A stretch of 64,000 nt of DNA, taken from assembly GCF_035594125.1 (NCBI RefSeq), contig NC_087158.1, forward strand, positions 10,396,800 through 10,460,799. Direction: 5' to 3'. The notes under the pieces were generated by a model, which was given only the letters and a program-made list of their open reading frames with translations, made no database searches and had not been told where the DNA came from. Below are positions 10,419-28,456 of this stretch, in pieces. The position numbers and the translations under genes were made by a program. This stretch comes from Scylla paramamosain. Lineage: Eukaryota; Arthropoda; Malacostraca; Decapoda; Portunidae. Numbering within the stretch: position 1 is the first letter of the stretch; the number at the start of each line of letters is the position of its first letter.

Positions 10419-13400
10419 GTGGTCCACAACATCATGTACATGCAGTTAAGTTGATCTCATGGAACATTAATGGTGTAAGAACAAAATTAGAAAAACATTG
10501 TGTTCAGGTCTTTTTGATGAAATATGATATAGTTTGTTTGAATGAGGTGAAAACACCTTTACGTGTGTGTCTTCCAGGATATGTATCTTATATGAGTAAC
10601 AATAAAACGTCGCCCCATCGTGGTGGTACAGTGGTTATGGTGAAAAACTATTTAGCTCAGTCTACCCTGCGTGTTGACACTAGTACTGAGGATCAGGTGT
10701 GGCTCCAGTTTCGCTCACTGCCAGGAGTTGTTGTTGCGGCGTGTTATATCCCGCCGAGTGACTCTCCATATTTCTCCCATGATTCTTTTGCATCCATCCA
10801 AGACAAAGTGATAGAAAATGGAAATGAAAAGAAATATGTAATTATTGGTGACTTAAATGCAAGATTTGGAGAGTTTGTGCGTGAATTACCGATGCGTGCT
10901 GAGTTACCAGATTATTATGACTATTCTTACCCTCGCATTCCTGACCATGTCGACAGGCTTAATGATAATGCCTATGTTCTGGCCACTCTGTGTATAGACC
11001 ATAAATTTGTTGTTGTTAATAATTTAAGAGTTAGAGAGAAAGAGTTTACAAGCAATGTAACATACAGGCAAGGTGATGTGTGGATATCGGAGCTGGATAT
11101 ATGCATGACATCAAGTAATATGGTTAACCATATTGATGAGTTTAGTGTACATCAGACAGATTTCCTACCCTCTGACCATGCTCCTGTTTCATTGCAATTA
11201 TCAGTACCTGGCATAGATATTAGTGATCTTTTCAACAGAGCTTGTCAGCTTGGTGAACATGCGATACTGAAACACTCAAACCACAATGCATTTGTAAAGA
11301 AACCAATTAATTGGCCATGTATTGATCAAGAGGCTTTTGTGGACAACATATCTAATACTAATGTAGACACCAATGTTTTTGATGTGAATGAGTTTGCCAA
11401 AAATGTAGCTGAAGTCTTATATGAGTGTTCTCAGGCAAGTCAAGGTAATGTTGTTGTTACTGATAACGTAACCAGAAATACAAACCGTTGGGATAGGATT
11501 CTACATGATCGTGATGATGCTAGAGTTTGGAAGGCCATTGACTGGAAGGGTAAATTTCAAAATAGACCTACTGTTCATGATTCTCCTACTGATGACGAAT
11601 TTAAAACCTTTTTTGAGACTGTGACTGACCTTGATTTATTGGATGATTTTGAGGAGAACAATGTCCCTAATATTAATATTCCAGTGTTAGATGAGAGTAT
11701 TACTACCGATGAAGTGACAGTACAGATTAAGAAAATGAAAGCAGATAAAGCTTGTGGTCCTGATGGAATAGCATCTGGTGTGTTCCAGCTACTCCCAGCA
11801 AACTGGATAGTCATTCTGACTGTGTTATTCAATTCTGTCTTCCTCTCTGCCAGTTACCCAGTGAGTTGGACCACAGCGAAGTTCTTTACAATATTTAAGA
11901 AAGGTAATAGGCAGGAAGCTAGAAATTACCGAGGAATCTCTGTGTTAAATAGCATTACCAAAGTTTACGATTTAATATTGTGTGAAAGGCTTCGGGCCTG
12001 GTTTATTCCTTATAGAGAACAAGCAGGAGCTCAGAAAGGACGAGGATGCACTGAACATATTGTAACTTTGCGACTGTTAACTGATTTTGCAAAAAAAAAG
12101 AAAAACACCCTATTTGTCACATTTGTCGATTTTTCCCAGGCTTACGATCTTGTAGCTAGACGAATTTTGTTTAAGATTTTACAGAGACTTGGTTGTGGTG
12201 GAGTTATGTTGGCTGCACTGATTGCTATGTACCGTGTCACCGACAGCATTCTTGGCACAGTAGTAATATCGGCCACAATTGGTGTACGCCAAGGGTCCCC
12301 CACTTCATGCCTCCTCTTTATATTATATGTTAATGACTTAATTAAACTTGTCAAAGAAAGTTGTGCACCAGAAGGTTTCCTCTCCTGGCTCCATCTACTG
12401 GTATTAATGGACGACACAGTCCTGTTAGCCACCTCTAGAGCAAGCATGTTAAGAAAACTAGAAACTTTAAAGCAATTTTGTGATAATTACGGGATGAAAA
12501 TTAATGTTTCAAAGACTAAGTTTTTTGTAATTTGTGGAACTACGAGAGATAAAGAACCATTGAAGGTTGGTGAATTAGTAGTAGTCATGCAGCCAATATA
12601 TATACCTAGGTTCCCCATTTACTTGTGATGGTTGTGTCTCTTCTTCTGTCAAGGTTCATGCCAGTACTAAGATGGCTCATGTCAATAAATTCATTTGCTT
12701 TTTAAAGAAAAATAATGACATACCATTTGTTGTAAAGAAGAGAATATTTGATGCTGCACTAATGTCAGCCATACTGTACGGCTGTGAATCCTGGCTGAAT
12801 GCTGATTTGAGGCCTATAACTAGACTTTACAACTTATGTATTAAACAATTGCTTTGTGTTAGAACAACAACCTGTAATGACATGTGTTATGTGGAATTGG
12901 GTTACCCTCCACTGAAAGACCTTGTGCTGAGCAGACAAAGAAAGTTTTTTAAAAAGATGTGGCAAGAAAGAGTGCATATGAATGATGACCCCTTGATCTT
13001 TGCTATTAAAACCACTCTTAATAATAGACTTAATACAAGATCTTTTATTTCTCAGTTAATTAACGATGACAGAAATGATATACATATTGCTATGGAAAAA
13101 TTAAAGTGTGACATATCTGCCTCAGATTCCTCCAGGAGAGTAACATACAAAGCAATAAATCCCAGTCTATCGGTTCATGATATCTACACCCGCAAAAAGG
13201 GAATCAGAGAAGACCTAAGAATTAATTTCACAAGATTTCGTCTGTCGGCACATTGGTTAGCAGTTGAGGTGGGCAGGTGGAAAAGACGGGGGCGTGGCCG
13301 CCTACCTCTAGAGGAGCGGCTGTGTCCCTGCGGACAAGTACAGACAGAAGTTCATGTCATCGAGCAATGTCCCCTCTCACAACACATCCGTGACACATAT

Positions 13401-13502
13401 ACATATTCTACACTACAGGAACTATTCAGTGGCTCCTTTGATAATACAAGACTATGTATTATTATAAGCTCAATCTTGAACTTATATTCCCACAATTTGT
13501 GA
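10397..13502 (+). pseudogene. Element B ORF2: APE endonuclease + reverse transcriptase, one frameshift
   Basis: Frame 1 (10397-12628, 743 residues) begins inside ORF1. APE domain: ISWNINGVRTK, CLNEVKTP (catalytic Glu), YIPPSD, IGDLNARFG, PSDHAPV (His). RT domain: KACGPDGIASG, FVDFSQAYDLV (first Asp), GVRQGSPTSCLLF, and LMDDTVLLAT in place of the more usual YADD. Near 12600 a one-base slip breaks the frame. It resumes as LGSPFTCDG and continues to 13502 with a C-terminal zinc motif CPCGQVQTEVHVIEQC (C-x-C-x7-H-x4-C), typical of non-LTR ORF2 C-termini. All RT and APE catalytic residues I can place are present, so a single repair separates it from a full-length protein. Element clade is unresolved between L1/Tx1-like and related groups. 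Confidence 0.88.
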
Positions 13503-13684
13503 CATATTTAGGTATTAGGGTTATGTAACATTAGTTGTCATATTGGTGACCTGTTTCTTTTCTGTAATGAATAAGATTTATTATAGTACTGAGTTATGTT
13601 GGACTCATAAATTAATATTGTTATGTAATTATTACTGTAAGTGCAAGATGTTGTGGTCAATAAAACTATGAACTATGAACTATG

Positions 13685-14372
<688 letters not shown>

Positions 14373-14609
14373 ATACAGTACTATTACACAATACACACAT
14401 ATATACTTTTCCACATTTACATGATACATACATACCCACTCTGTAAGGATTTTTATCCCTCCTTTTGCCCTTCCGCAAACTCTTTGACACATTAAGTTGT
14501 GTAAATTTGAAAGAAATTTAATAAAAGTGTTATTTAGTACATAATTAAGTAAACACACATATATTCATTCTCTTCAACTCTGCAAACTCTGTATTTTGTA
14601 ATCTGTAAT

Positions 14610-14785
14610 ATATAAAATATATCCGCGTGTGTGGTGTGGATGTGGATACAGATATTTTATCACAAATATGGATGCTGATGTGGATGCGGATGTTTCATTT
14701 ATCCGAACTACGGATGCGATGTTAAAAACTATACGGATGTTCCGAGGATGCCGATGTGGATACCGTCATCCGACATATCTCTAGT
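14610..14785. repeat. Degenerate GGATGY/GGATAT hexamer repeat
   Basis: Scattered units of GGATGTGGATAC, GGATGCGGATGT and similar. The same type of sequence appears near 25195-25290 and 26160-26290, so it is a dispersed simple-repeat family. Confidence 0.6.
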
Positions 14786-14794
14786 GAGTGTGTT

Positions 14795-15003
<209 letters not shown>

Positions 15004-15072
15004 CAATCATCTTTGCAGAGAAGTGTGAATCTACTGTCATCTGACCCAAGTACAAAGGTGTGAAAGGCATGT

Positions 15073-15391
15073 AGAAGAGGTTGCTACTATAGCGAATCCC
15101 CTACGACAGCGCTGCGAAAGCGGTGAACTTGCTGCGACACCAATGCGAATCCGTTGCGACAGCGGAGACAGAGCTGCGAAACCGCCCTGACTCCCAGCCT
15201 TGGCGACTCCGCTGCGAATGTTTTGAACAGTCCAAAACATTTGCCATCGCCTGGCGAACGCGTTACGATTCAACCCGCTCTGGCGACTCTGTTTCTACCC
15301 AGCTGCGAACGCGTGGCAACTCTACTGCGAACGCTCTGCAACTTCGCTGCAAACGAGTCGCAGAGGTTTCGTCGATGTGTTAACGGGCTTT
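15073..15391 (-). mobile_element. Harbinger-like terminal region, opposite orientation to 3405
   Basis: Read on the minus strand from 15391, AAAGCCCGTTAACACATCGA resembles AAAGCCTTGTTCACACATTG at 3405. The region is filled with CTGCGAACGCG and GGCGACTC units like those at 3405-3637. A near-palindrome at about 15214-15247 pairs AATGTTTTG with CAAAACATT. Flanking TTA/TAA trinucleotides are present but palindromic, so a target duplication cannot be proven. Confidence 0.4.
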
Positions 15392-20113
<4,722 letters not shown>

Positions 20114-20180
20114 ACTTGATGCTATACTATATTTTGAAGCATCTTTGCTTTTATGGTTATCTTGATATGTTATTGTGTTT

Positions 20181-21346
20181 CATAAGAACATAAGAAATAA
20201 GGGAAGCTGAAAGAAACGACCAGGCTTACACGTGGCAGTCCCTGTATGAAATATACCTATTTCCATCTATTATCCCCATCCATAAACCTGTTTAATCTTC
20301 TCTTAAAGCTCTCTAATGTCCCAGCACTAACAAAATGATTTCTGAATCCGTTCCACTCATCTACCACTCTATTTGAGAACCAATTTTTTCCTATCTCCTT
20401 CCTAAACCTAATTTTTTTCAAGCTTGAATCCGTTATTTCTTGTTCTACCCTGGTTGCTGATCCTAAGAATTTTGCTTACATCCCCCTTTGTTATAACCCT
20501 TATACCACTTAAAGATTTCTATCAGGTCCCCTCTTAACCTACGTCTCACTAAAGAATGTAAATTTAACAGCTTCAATCTCGCATCGTAAGGAATACTCTT
20601 CATCCCCTGTATCCTTTTAGTTATTCTCCTCTGTACTGATTCTAATAGACCTATATCTTTCCTGTAATGTGGGGACCAGAACTGTACAGCGTAGTGTAGA
20701 TGAGGTCTGATCAGCGCCAAGTATAACCTTAATATTATTTCCGGCCTTCTGCTTTTAACACTCCTAAAAATGTATCCTAGTACCCTGTTTGCCCTGTTTC
20801 TGGCCTCTATGCATTACTTTCCTAGACGTAGTTCAGAGCTAACTATAACTCCTAAATCTTTCTCTAACCCTGTACCTACCAGAGTTTCGTTGTTTAATGT
20901 GTACCTATTGTGTGGGTTTCCTCTACCTACGCATTTGTTGATATTAAATTGCATTTGCCATCTGTCCGTCCATTCATTCATCCTATCTAAATCTGCCTGC
21001 AAGGCGATGGCATCCGATTCTGACCTAATTAAATCTACCTATCTTTCTGTCATCCGCAAATTTACTAATATCACTACTAATTCCACTACCCAAGTCATTG
21101 GTATATATTAGAAATAACGATGGCCCTAATAGTGATTCCTGTAGCACCCCACTAATTACATGACCCCACTCGGATTTCGAGCCGTTTATTACAACTCTTT
21201 GTCGCCTGTCGCTAAGCCATGACCCTATCCAGCCTTCCCATCTATCCCGTGTGCCCTAACCTTTCTCAGGAGCCTTTGATGGGGTACCTTGTCAAATGCT
21301 TTACTAAAGTCCATATATAATATATCAACTTTCCGCACATTTATTT
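20181..21346 (-). mobile_element. CR1 non-LTR retrotransposon, 5'-truncated, RT 3' half and 3' UTR
   Basis: On the minus strand it carries KVPHQRLLRK, the RT-to-C-terminal region (QADLDRMNEWTDRWQMQFN, LGVIVSSELRLG, RPHLHYAVQFWSPHYRKD, RRRLRGDLIEIFKWYKGY) and a 3' UTR ending in the family's repeat (CTTATGTTCTTATG read on the minus strand, plus-strand 20181-20196). Several frameshifts are present. It is the same family as 51454-55616 and is typical of the truncated insertions that target-primed reverse transcription leaves. Confidence 0.9.
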
Positions 21347-24300
21347 CAGGTTAAGATTACTGACCAGACAGTATCACTCTAATTCATTTTACTTCCACTT
21401 ACTTGTCACTTTAATTTCCTTTTATTTTAATTCTTGATTCTAGTTATCTATTTATTTTGCCTTTGACGAAATTTCAATAAGTTTCCTCTCTAAGTTAAAT
21501 AATTATCTCTTTTAATTGAAAATAAGATCTGCGATTCACCGTCCTTTATCCATACAACATACGCAGTTCTCTTCATCCACTTATCAATCATGCGACTTCT
21601 CTTTTGTGTGGACACCTTCGAGCCTTTCCTTCAAGTCATCCGCACTGAATCAGCTACACGCACTCTCATTCATGTTTCGGACAAAGTTGTACTTTTTTTT
21701 TTCTCGGTTACTGGTATTTTTCTTTTTTTTCTTTTTCTTCTTATAATAGAGGCTTTCCTACTAATGTGCGGGGGCGCCGCTCAGGGAATGCACTGGCCCA
21801 TCTCCGGACACGCCACACGCGTCTCGTACATGGTTACCTTATGACCTTGGAAACACAACCATACTGTGAAAATTACTTAGTCGCCTTTATGGTGCAACAC
21901 TTTCCGTTAAAGAGTCCTAGCCTGGTGGACCTGAGTGAGCAATACCTTTTTTACTGTCGTGAGGAAGATGGGACTTTCTGTATCTCGCTGATACTTGGAG
22001 AGAGGGTTTTTTTCCCCAGGAAATGATGCCCTCATGTTTGTGTAGAAGGCTGGTGTTTTTTAATAATTTATAGCTTCCGTTTACAATATCAACAATTTAA
22101 ATGATTTTTCCTCTAATATAGCATTAGGCAGAATTTCAACCATACACCGGGAGAACTTGGAGGGAAGGGAGGAAGACACAAAGAACAACACTGGGTCCTG
22201 AGGCCTGCGTCAGCGGGGTCAGTGTCTTGAGCACTTAACGAACAACGCCAGATATCTTGGTCAGTGGGGTAAGAAATGAACAACGCTAGACTTACTGTTT
22301 TGGGTCAGTGTGTTCAGTACCCCCTCACTTGAAATTAATACATGAAAATACCAGCCTTTTTTATTTGTAACTCTTCACTTCTCGCTGGTTAATTTAATTT
22401 CCTTTCATTTATTGTCATTTTAGTGATTTTTACTAGATTCTGAACCGACCACATTTGTGGTGGGCGTCACATCCTCGCGCCCTCGCTCCGTCAGCCGTGG
22501 ACGGTGCACCTCTGCACATATTTTAATCTTCCACGTGGCGTGACCTGCCAGTGACCTGACACCAGACGGGGCCGTCTGGCCCGACCACGTGAATAGTAGG
22601 GTTAAGCCTCGTCTCCCATTGCCTTTGTCTGCAGCTCTGCTATGACATGCTCCGCCGGCCGCGTGGGCCTCCGAGTGAAGACAAGAGCCACAGCTGTGGG
22701 ACGTGCGGCTCCCAGTGACTCCGCTTATCTGTTCTTTCTTGTACATTTTTTGGGGTAATTATATTAATACACGGCAGCAGTTCTACATATTTATCTACAT
22801 TCCTGGGCACCACCTACATCCCTTCGACAAGCAACAAACTATCATTAATATTATTATTTTTTTTTTAATTACTGGTACACAATAATCACTATTTTAACAT
22901 ATCATTTTAGTCGCTTTGAACATTTTGTAGCGGCACCATATGACCGCGATGTTCCGGCGTCTTTCCTTATTTATTCAGTCAATCAATTAATCAAATTTTG
23001 TTACTGTTTAGGACGGAACTTTTCTATTATCAACGAATTTTCTCACCATTCTTTAGGGAAGACCTTCTCCTCTATCAATACCCTCTTCCGTAGCATACTC
23101 TTCTGTCAGTAGATTCTCACGGTACTTTATAGGGCGAACCTTTTCCTCCTCTTCTGTCAATAGATTCCCCGGACACTGTTTTAAGTGAACTTCCTATCAA
23201 ATCATGCTCCCGCCACAGTTAAAGGCGGACCTTATCATCTACTTATCCGAGTATTGAGAGGTCCTCCTGCCACATCTCTTCTAACAGTGAGGTCAGTCAT
23301 CAGCCACTGTTCAGGAATTATTTTAATTCATCTATCCAAGTATTTCATTATGCTTTTCTTCTAAATCTTTTGTCTTACTTGAATATAATTAAAAATCAAA
23401 AGAAGCAAAAGTTTTGTCATTGTTTCTTCTTGTACCTTTACATTACTTTTTGGTTTCAGTAAAACTTCCCTAAGATGTTGATTCCTTCACAGCTTCGTCC
23501 TCGTCTTTCCTTCATTTAGTGCAAGTTCCCGAGGTACTTGAGCCTATTTCGTCATTAAATCCTCCCGTCACTGTTAAGGGTGGACTTCGTTATCTTAGCT
23601 TGCTTTCTTCAAAGAGGAGGGTCTTGTACAATATAATCTGGTGCAAGAGGAATAGGGATACATTTTTATGTACATTACGCTTTCTTTAGTCAAATCATCT
23701 AGACTGGATATATGTCGTTCTTTTCTTTTATCATCTTTCCATCACACATACTGCCTTTTTGTCCTTTTATTAAATGATGGACTTATTCTGCTCATCTGCA
23801 CAGCTTCTTCATATTGTTTGCCCACTCCTTGTTTTTGTTTCTTTTATGTTTTACCTCGGCAATTTTTTTTTTCTTCACGACCTTTATCGCCACATACTCC
23901 GTTTTTCTAATCTTCACCTAAGAAAATATCCTGCACCCTCATTTCCTTGAAGGCATCGATGTAAATTGTTCACTTTTTTTCTTTTTTTGTTCATTCTTAT
24001 TCATTTCCTTCATGTTTCCTAATCGACTTATTGTTGCTGCTTTCACAAAACCTCGTTTTATTTAATATCCTCGACCTATGTAACATTTTCACCCTGCATT
24101 AATGTTTCGTGGTGCTTTTCTTTTAATTACTTAATTAATTTTTATTTACATTTATTTATCACTATTATGATTTACTTTATTTTGTGCAAAGTCTCCAAGC
24201 GTTTGCAAACTAAATGTTTCATATTTATATACGGCAAATGTCTTTTCTGTCAACTTCATGTCAGTTTCTTCTCCCTTCTTCGTGTTCCTCATGTAATTAT

Positions 24301-25150
24301 CATGTGAACTGCGCTACGATCTCCTTAAGAATCAGTTTAATTTATTCATCCTTATCCTTAATTTGGTAGTAACGATGTGTCATTGTCATCAAGTTATGCA
24401 TTGTTGGATCCTCCTAGCCTGCAAGTTCTTGGCGGTTCTTCTATAGCTGCTCCTGAAGTATGTATGTTTTTTTTTTTTTTTCTCATAATTTCTCTATTTC
24501 TCCATTCTTCAATACCTTACTCATATCCGTCTAGACGGCGGTGTCTTCAGCCAATCTATCCCGTCGTTTCTTACATTTCTTTACGGTACATGTCTTCGTA
24601 TAATTTAGTAACGAAAACGTTTTTGTTTCCTGTCGTTGAATGTTGCTCTTCAGTGTTCGTCGATAGAGGAGGCATTGGTGCTTTAGGCTCCGTACTATTA
24701 TGTTCCTACATCATCTCGAATTACAGTCATTGTGTCTACAGGTTTTCATAATCTTCTTTTAAATGGAATGCTTCCTGCAAAGTATCCCGCTGCAAGACGA
24801 TGTGTCACCTAAATGATGCGATTTTCATTGATAATAATTATAAAATTGAATCATAACATTGCCCAATACCACGAAACATGAAGACAGGACTAGATGCTGC
24901 CCCACTAGTGCAGGTGCAAGATGCCACTAGCGCGGCATCTTGCACCTGGAGAGGGTGGTGACTGCTGCAATCCTTAAAGCTTTCATAATGTTCTTTATCT
25001 TTCATGGTTGTACAAAACCTAAATGTTTTGTCAGTCTAATATTAGAATGGTTGTCTATACGTATATATGGAGAAGATAATTTATTTTGTAACGGGTAGTC
25101 AGCTGGTTAAGACCATAATATTTAGGTGATGGATATGAAGTAGTGAAGTG
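21347..25150. other. Unassigned AT-rich DNA with a GC-rich patch
   Basis: No gene I can support in 3.8 kb. A GC-rich patch at about 22440-22730 has an open frame on the minus strand, but its translation is not protein-like. From about 23050 to 23590 short motifs recur loosely (AAGACCTTCTCC, CGAACCTTTTCC, GCGGACCTTATC), suggesting an old degenerate minisatellite. A perfect hairpin sits at 24911-24948. Confidence 0.55.
24911..24948. other. Perfect 15 bp inverted repeat with 8 nt loop
   Basis: CAGGTGCAAGATGCC (24911-24925), loop ACTAGCGC, GGCATCTTGCACCTG (24934-24948). The arms are fully complementary. Confidence 0.9.
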
Positions 25151-25159
25151 TTGGATGCT

Positions 25160-26290
25160 AAATTTTAGAGCTCCGGGGAGGCGAAGGCGGAGGCAGAGCC
25201 GGATATGCATTTCTCATAAAATGCGGTTGCGGATAAAATTTGGAATATCATAATATCAGTATGCGGATATGGATGTGGATTCAGATTTCTTTTACCTATA
25301 TCACAGTAATATAGAATGTGTCGTATCTGCACCACAAAGCTCCAGAGAGGAGAAAAAAGAAGAGAAAAAAATAAGAAGAAAAGAAAGAAAGAGAAAAAAG
25401 AGCTACAATAAAATAAGTAAAAAAAAATCATTAATATAATTTCAAGATGTAACTAAGGAAGTAGGGTACAGGGAGTAAGCAGATGGAGAGAGTAGAAGTG
25501 GGAAGGGGTTGGATGGAGGAAACACAAAAAGTAGAAGGGGATGGAAAATTGTAATGTTTATTCACTATTTCCTCTATCCCTCGTTACTCACTCCTCATCC
25601 TTCCTGCTCATATTTATTCCTCCTACCGTCTCCCCGTACTTCCATCCTCCTACTTCACCCTTCCTCCATTTCCTTGCCCAGATTAGTCTCCTGCCTTTGT
25701 GATGAACTCCCTACCTCTAGTCCACAATACGTCCCGACTCCTTCTCACTGTTCCTTTCCTCTCCCTCTTTCTTTTTGTCTCAAACCTTTCTCCCTGTCAC
25801 CTCTTCTCCACTTACTGTATCTGTACAAGACAAAGAGACAAGGGAGTGATACCTTGCTCTCCCCCTCACTCATTCCATAGCATTCATTCTCCTTCCTTCT
25901 CTCTCACTCACACTTGGGATCTCTCTCACTTACGCTGACTCTTATTCATTCTCACTTAGCACTCATATCCCGACCCTCATTCACATACATATTCAATTTT
26001 TAACTTATTTTTTCATAATCTAACTCATGTTTGTTTTCTCCTTCATGTTTATTCTTACTTATTCCTTCCTATCCACAGCCACTCTCACTTTATTAATCTC
26101 TTAGCTCACTCACGCAACCATCGCGTTTTTTTTTTTTTTTTTTTTGACGCTGAGGCAGAGCTGTTGTTATCTGAAAATGCGATTACGGATATTGATGCAG
26201 ATCTGTTTTTTTTTTTAACACAGACATGGATAGTAATGTGGATAATATTTCCACCTCAGATGCTCCTCGGAGATGGATACTTCCAATAGG
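25160..26290. other. Unassigned DNA with GGATAT/GGATGC hexamer patches
   Basis: Degenerate GCGGATATGGATGTGGAT-type patches at 25195-25290 and 26160-26290 bracket CT-rich sequence (about 25560-26110) with no recognisable gene. Confidence 0.5.
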
Positions 26291-26339
26291 ATAGGGCTCA
26301 AGCGGCTAAGGAGCAGCCTAATTACACAAGTGGGGCATG

Positions 26340-27994
26340 TTAGGTGAAGGAGGTAACAAACAATTACTGAAATGTAATTACTCCCAGTTAAGCTTCACGC
26401 TCACAGGTATAGATGTGTAATGGGACATCTTTGAACCAACCTGACCAATCTGGTGACCTAGCTGTCAACTTTGCTATTCTTCACGACCTAGTCCTAGAGT
26501 AATTAGTACAGCACATTAATCTCACCCTAATCATCTTGGAGTCAGGCCCAACATCCTTGACCTTCTCCTGTTATCCCATCCTTCTGTTTATTCGGTCTCA
26601 GTGTCCTCTCCATTGGACTCCTCGGATCATAATCTCATATCTGTTTTTTGCTGTCATTCTAATTCTTCCTCCAAAGCAGAGGTGGTTCTGGCGTTTCGCC
26701 TCCGTTAATTGGGTAGACATTATTCTGCTTTCCATGAATTACTAAAGTTCCTATGTCAGGAATCCATCATTGTGCTGAACGCATAACAGATGTGTTTGTG
26801 TCTGCCAAGGAGATGTACATTCAACTATCTTTCTCTCCTGAACCTTCCAAACCTTGGTTTAACTTAACCTGTTCTCGTGTTGTACTTAATAGAGAGGCAC
26901 GGTACTTGAGCCTTCGAACTTCTATCTTTCTTTCTGCAACTCTATCTCAAATTTCCTTTCTGACCGTTCTGTTCATGATGTGGTCACTGTTCTTCTAAGT
27001 GTATCAATAATTCCTCACAGTTCTTTCTTCTCACCCACTCTATTTCTATTACTCATCAGTCATTTAAATCCAACCATTGTTCCATACAATCATACGCTGA
27101 TAATAAGACTCCACTCTTCTACACGTACTGTATTTTCCTAGACGTCCAATCATTCACGAACTGAACAATCTATGCAGGGAAGCCACAAAATATTTGACTT
27201 TTCTTTCCAAAATTTCTCATTGGAGCAATCTTTTGTTCACTTCCTCTGAAACCCAATTCCTCTATGAACTCAACACAACCGTCCAGATAACTAACCACTC
27301 TTCTTTAGCAACACTCAGCTGCCTCCCTCCTCTTCACTTAACATTCTCTGTTTGTTCTTTAGAAATAATTAAGACTGTAAACTTCACATCTCATCTTTTG
27401 CTAAGACATCTGAGTAGTCTCCGCCATTTATTCTATTTATTCTTTTTTTTTTTCACCATCCCCAAATGTTACTCTACAGGGACAACATCGCCTTTATATG
27501 CTTCACATATATGAGGGGGTTCTACTTATAATGCTCTCTTAAACTGACTGGAATTAAAAGCATTTCATCTCATCAACAATTTTCTCAGTGTCATAAATTT
27601 ATCTTTCTTAGTACTACTTTACGCTAATTGCTGTTCTGATATTACAAACAGTATGCCTCCTCTACACACCCACCACCCCTTCCTCGCTTCACCCGAATAT
27701 CTGTCTTTTTTCGCTTCTAATTTGTCCACCTCCTAATGCAAGATTTAACCAGTATTCTCAGCTATCTTTCATCCCTTTTACTGATAAACTCTGGAACACC
27801 TTGCCTGCATTTGAATTTTCCCCTGTCTATGAAAAACTCTTTAAAGAGAGAGGTTTCAAGACACTTCTAATATTTTTTTCATTTTTTTTTTTTTTTTACT
27901 GACTATCCTCTTCTAGGACTGGAACTTTGAAGTGCTAGTCATTTTACTTAAGTTATGCCAGAGGACATCCTACATAAAAAAAAAAAAAAAAAAA
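26340..27994 (+). mobile_element. Element A' copy (diverged relative of element A)
   Basis: From about 26445 it follows element A's APE and RT order with heavy decay: NFAILHDLV, the [17 protein letters not shown] block, CAERITDVFVSAKEMYI, WFNLTCSRV, then a skipped central RT part and the C-terminal region. It ends with AGTGCTAGTCATTTTAC, GCCAGAGGACATCCTACAT and a polyA run (27976-27994). TAATTACTCCCAGT at about 26380 recalls the A leader, so the 5' end may begin near 26340. Coding capacity is lost. Confidence 0.75.
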
Positions 27995-28332
27995 CAGGTT
28001 GCAGCACTGTATCTATCTTATAGGCTGCACCATAAATGATGTGCTACAGCACTTTCCTCGGGAGAGGGAACACACGAAGGCCTATTCTCAGAACAGAATC
28101 TGTAAGAGCAAGAGTCAGGAGTTAGAGAGTTTGCTCTCTCTGTGGCATGTTCGCTGCGACTGTCTTATCAAAAATTATTATTTGTGGTTGTCATCAGGAA
28201 ATTAGACGAATGCCAAATGACCATCCCTGAACAAGAAAAGGTTCACACTGTCTTTTACGATGAGTGTTATTACAGCGAATTAACCAATACCAGAGGTGTC
28301 TGTTAAGATGAGGTGAGTTGTATAAGTCATAT

Positions 28333-28456
<124 letters not shown>

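Larger units (their letters stand above)
9317..13684 (+). mobile_element. Element B: two-ORF non-LTR retrotransposon, nearly intact
   Basis: A 4.4 kb unit with a 5' leader (~355 bp, GC-rich near 9545), ORF1, an overlapping ORF2 and a 3' end made of an AATAAA signal (13659-13664) running into three AACTATG heptamers (13664-13684) in place of a polyA tail. It is inserted in the plus-strand element A: A sequence left of 9317 ends GGGTCCTTATC and right of 13684 restarts TCCATGTATG, and these are near-adjacent in intact A copies. Only one clear frameshift is seen, so it is among the youngest insertions here. Clade not assigned. Confidence 0.9.

Noticed and set aside
9851..10427. Minus-strand frames overlapping element B ORF1
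   Set aside because: They are shadows of a coding frame with clear protein motifs on the other strand.
22420..22746. 108-codon minus-strand frame in a GC-rich patch
   Set aside because: Low-complexity translation without recognisable motifs, and no convincing splice context.
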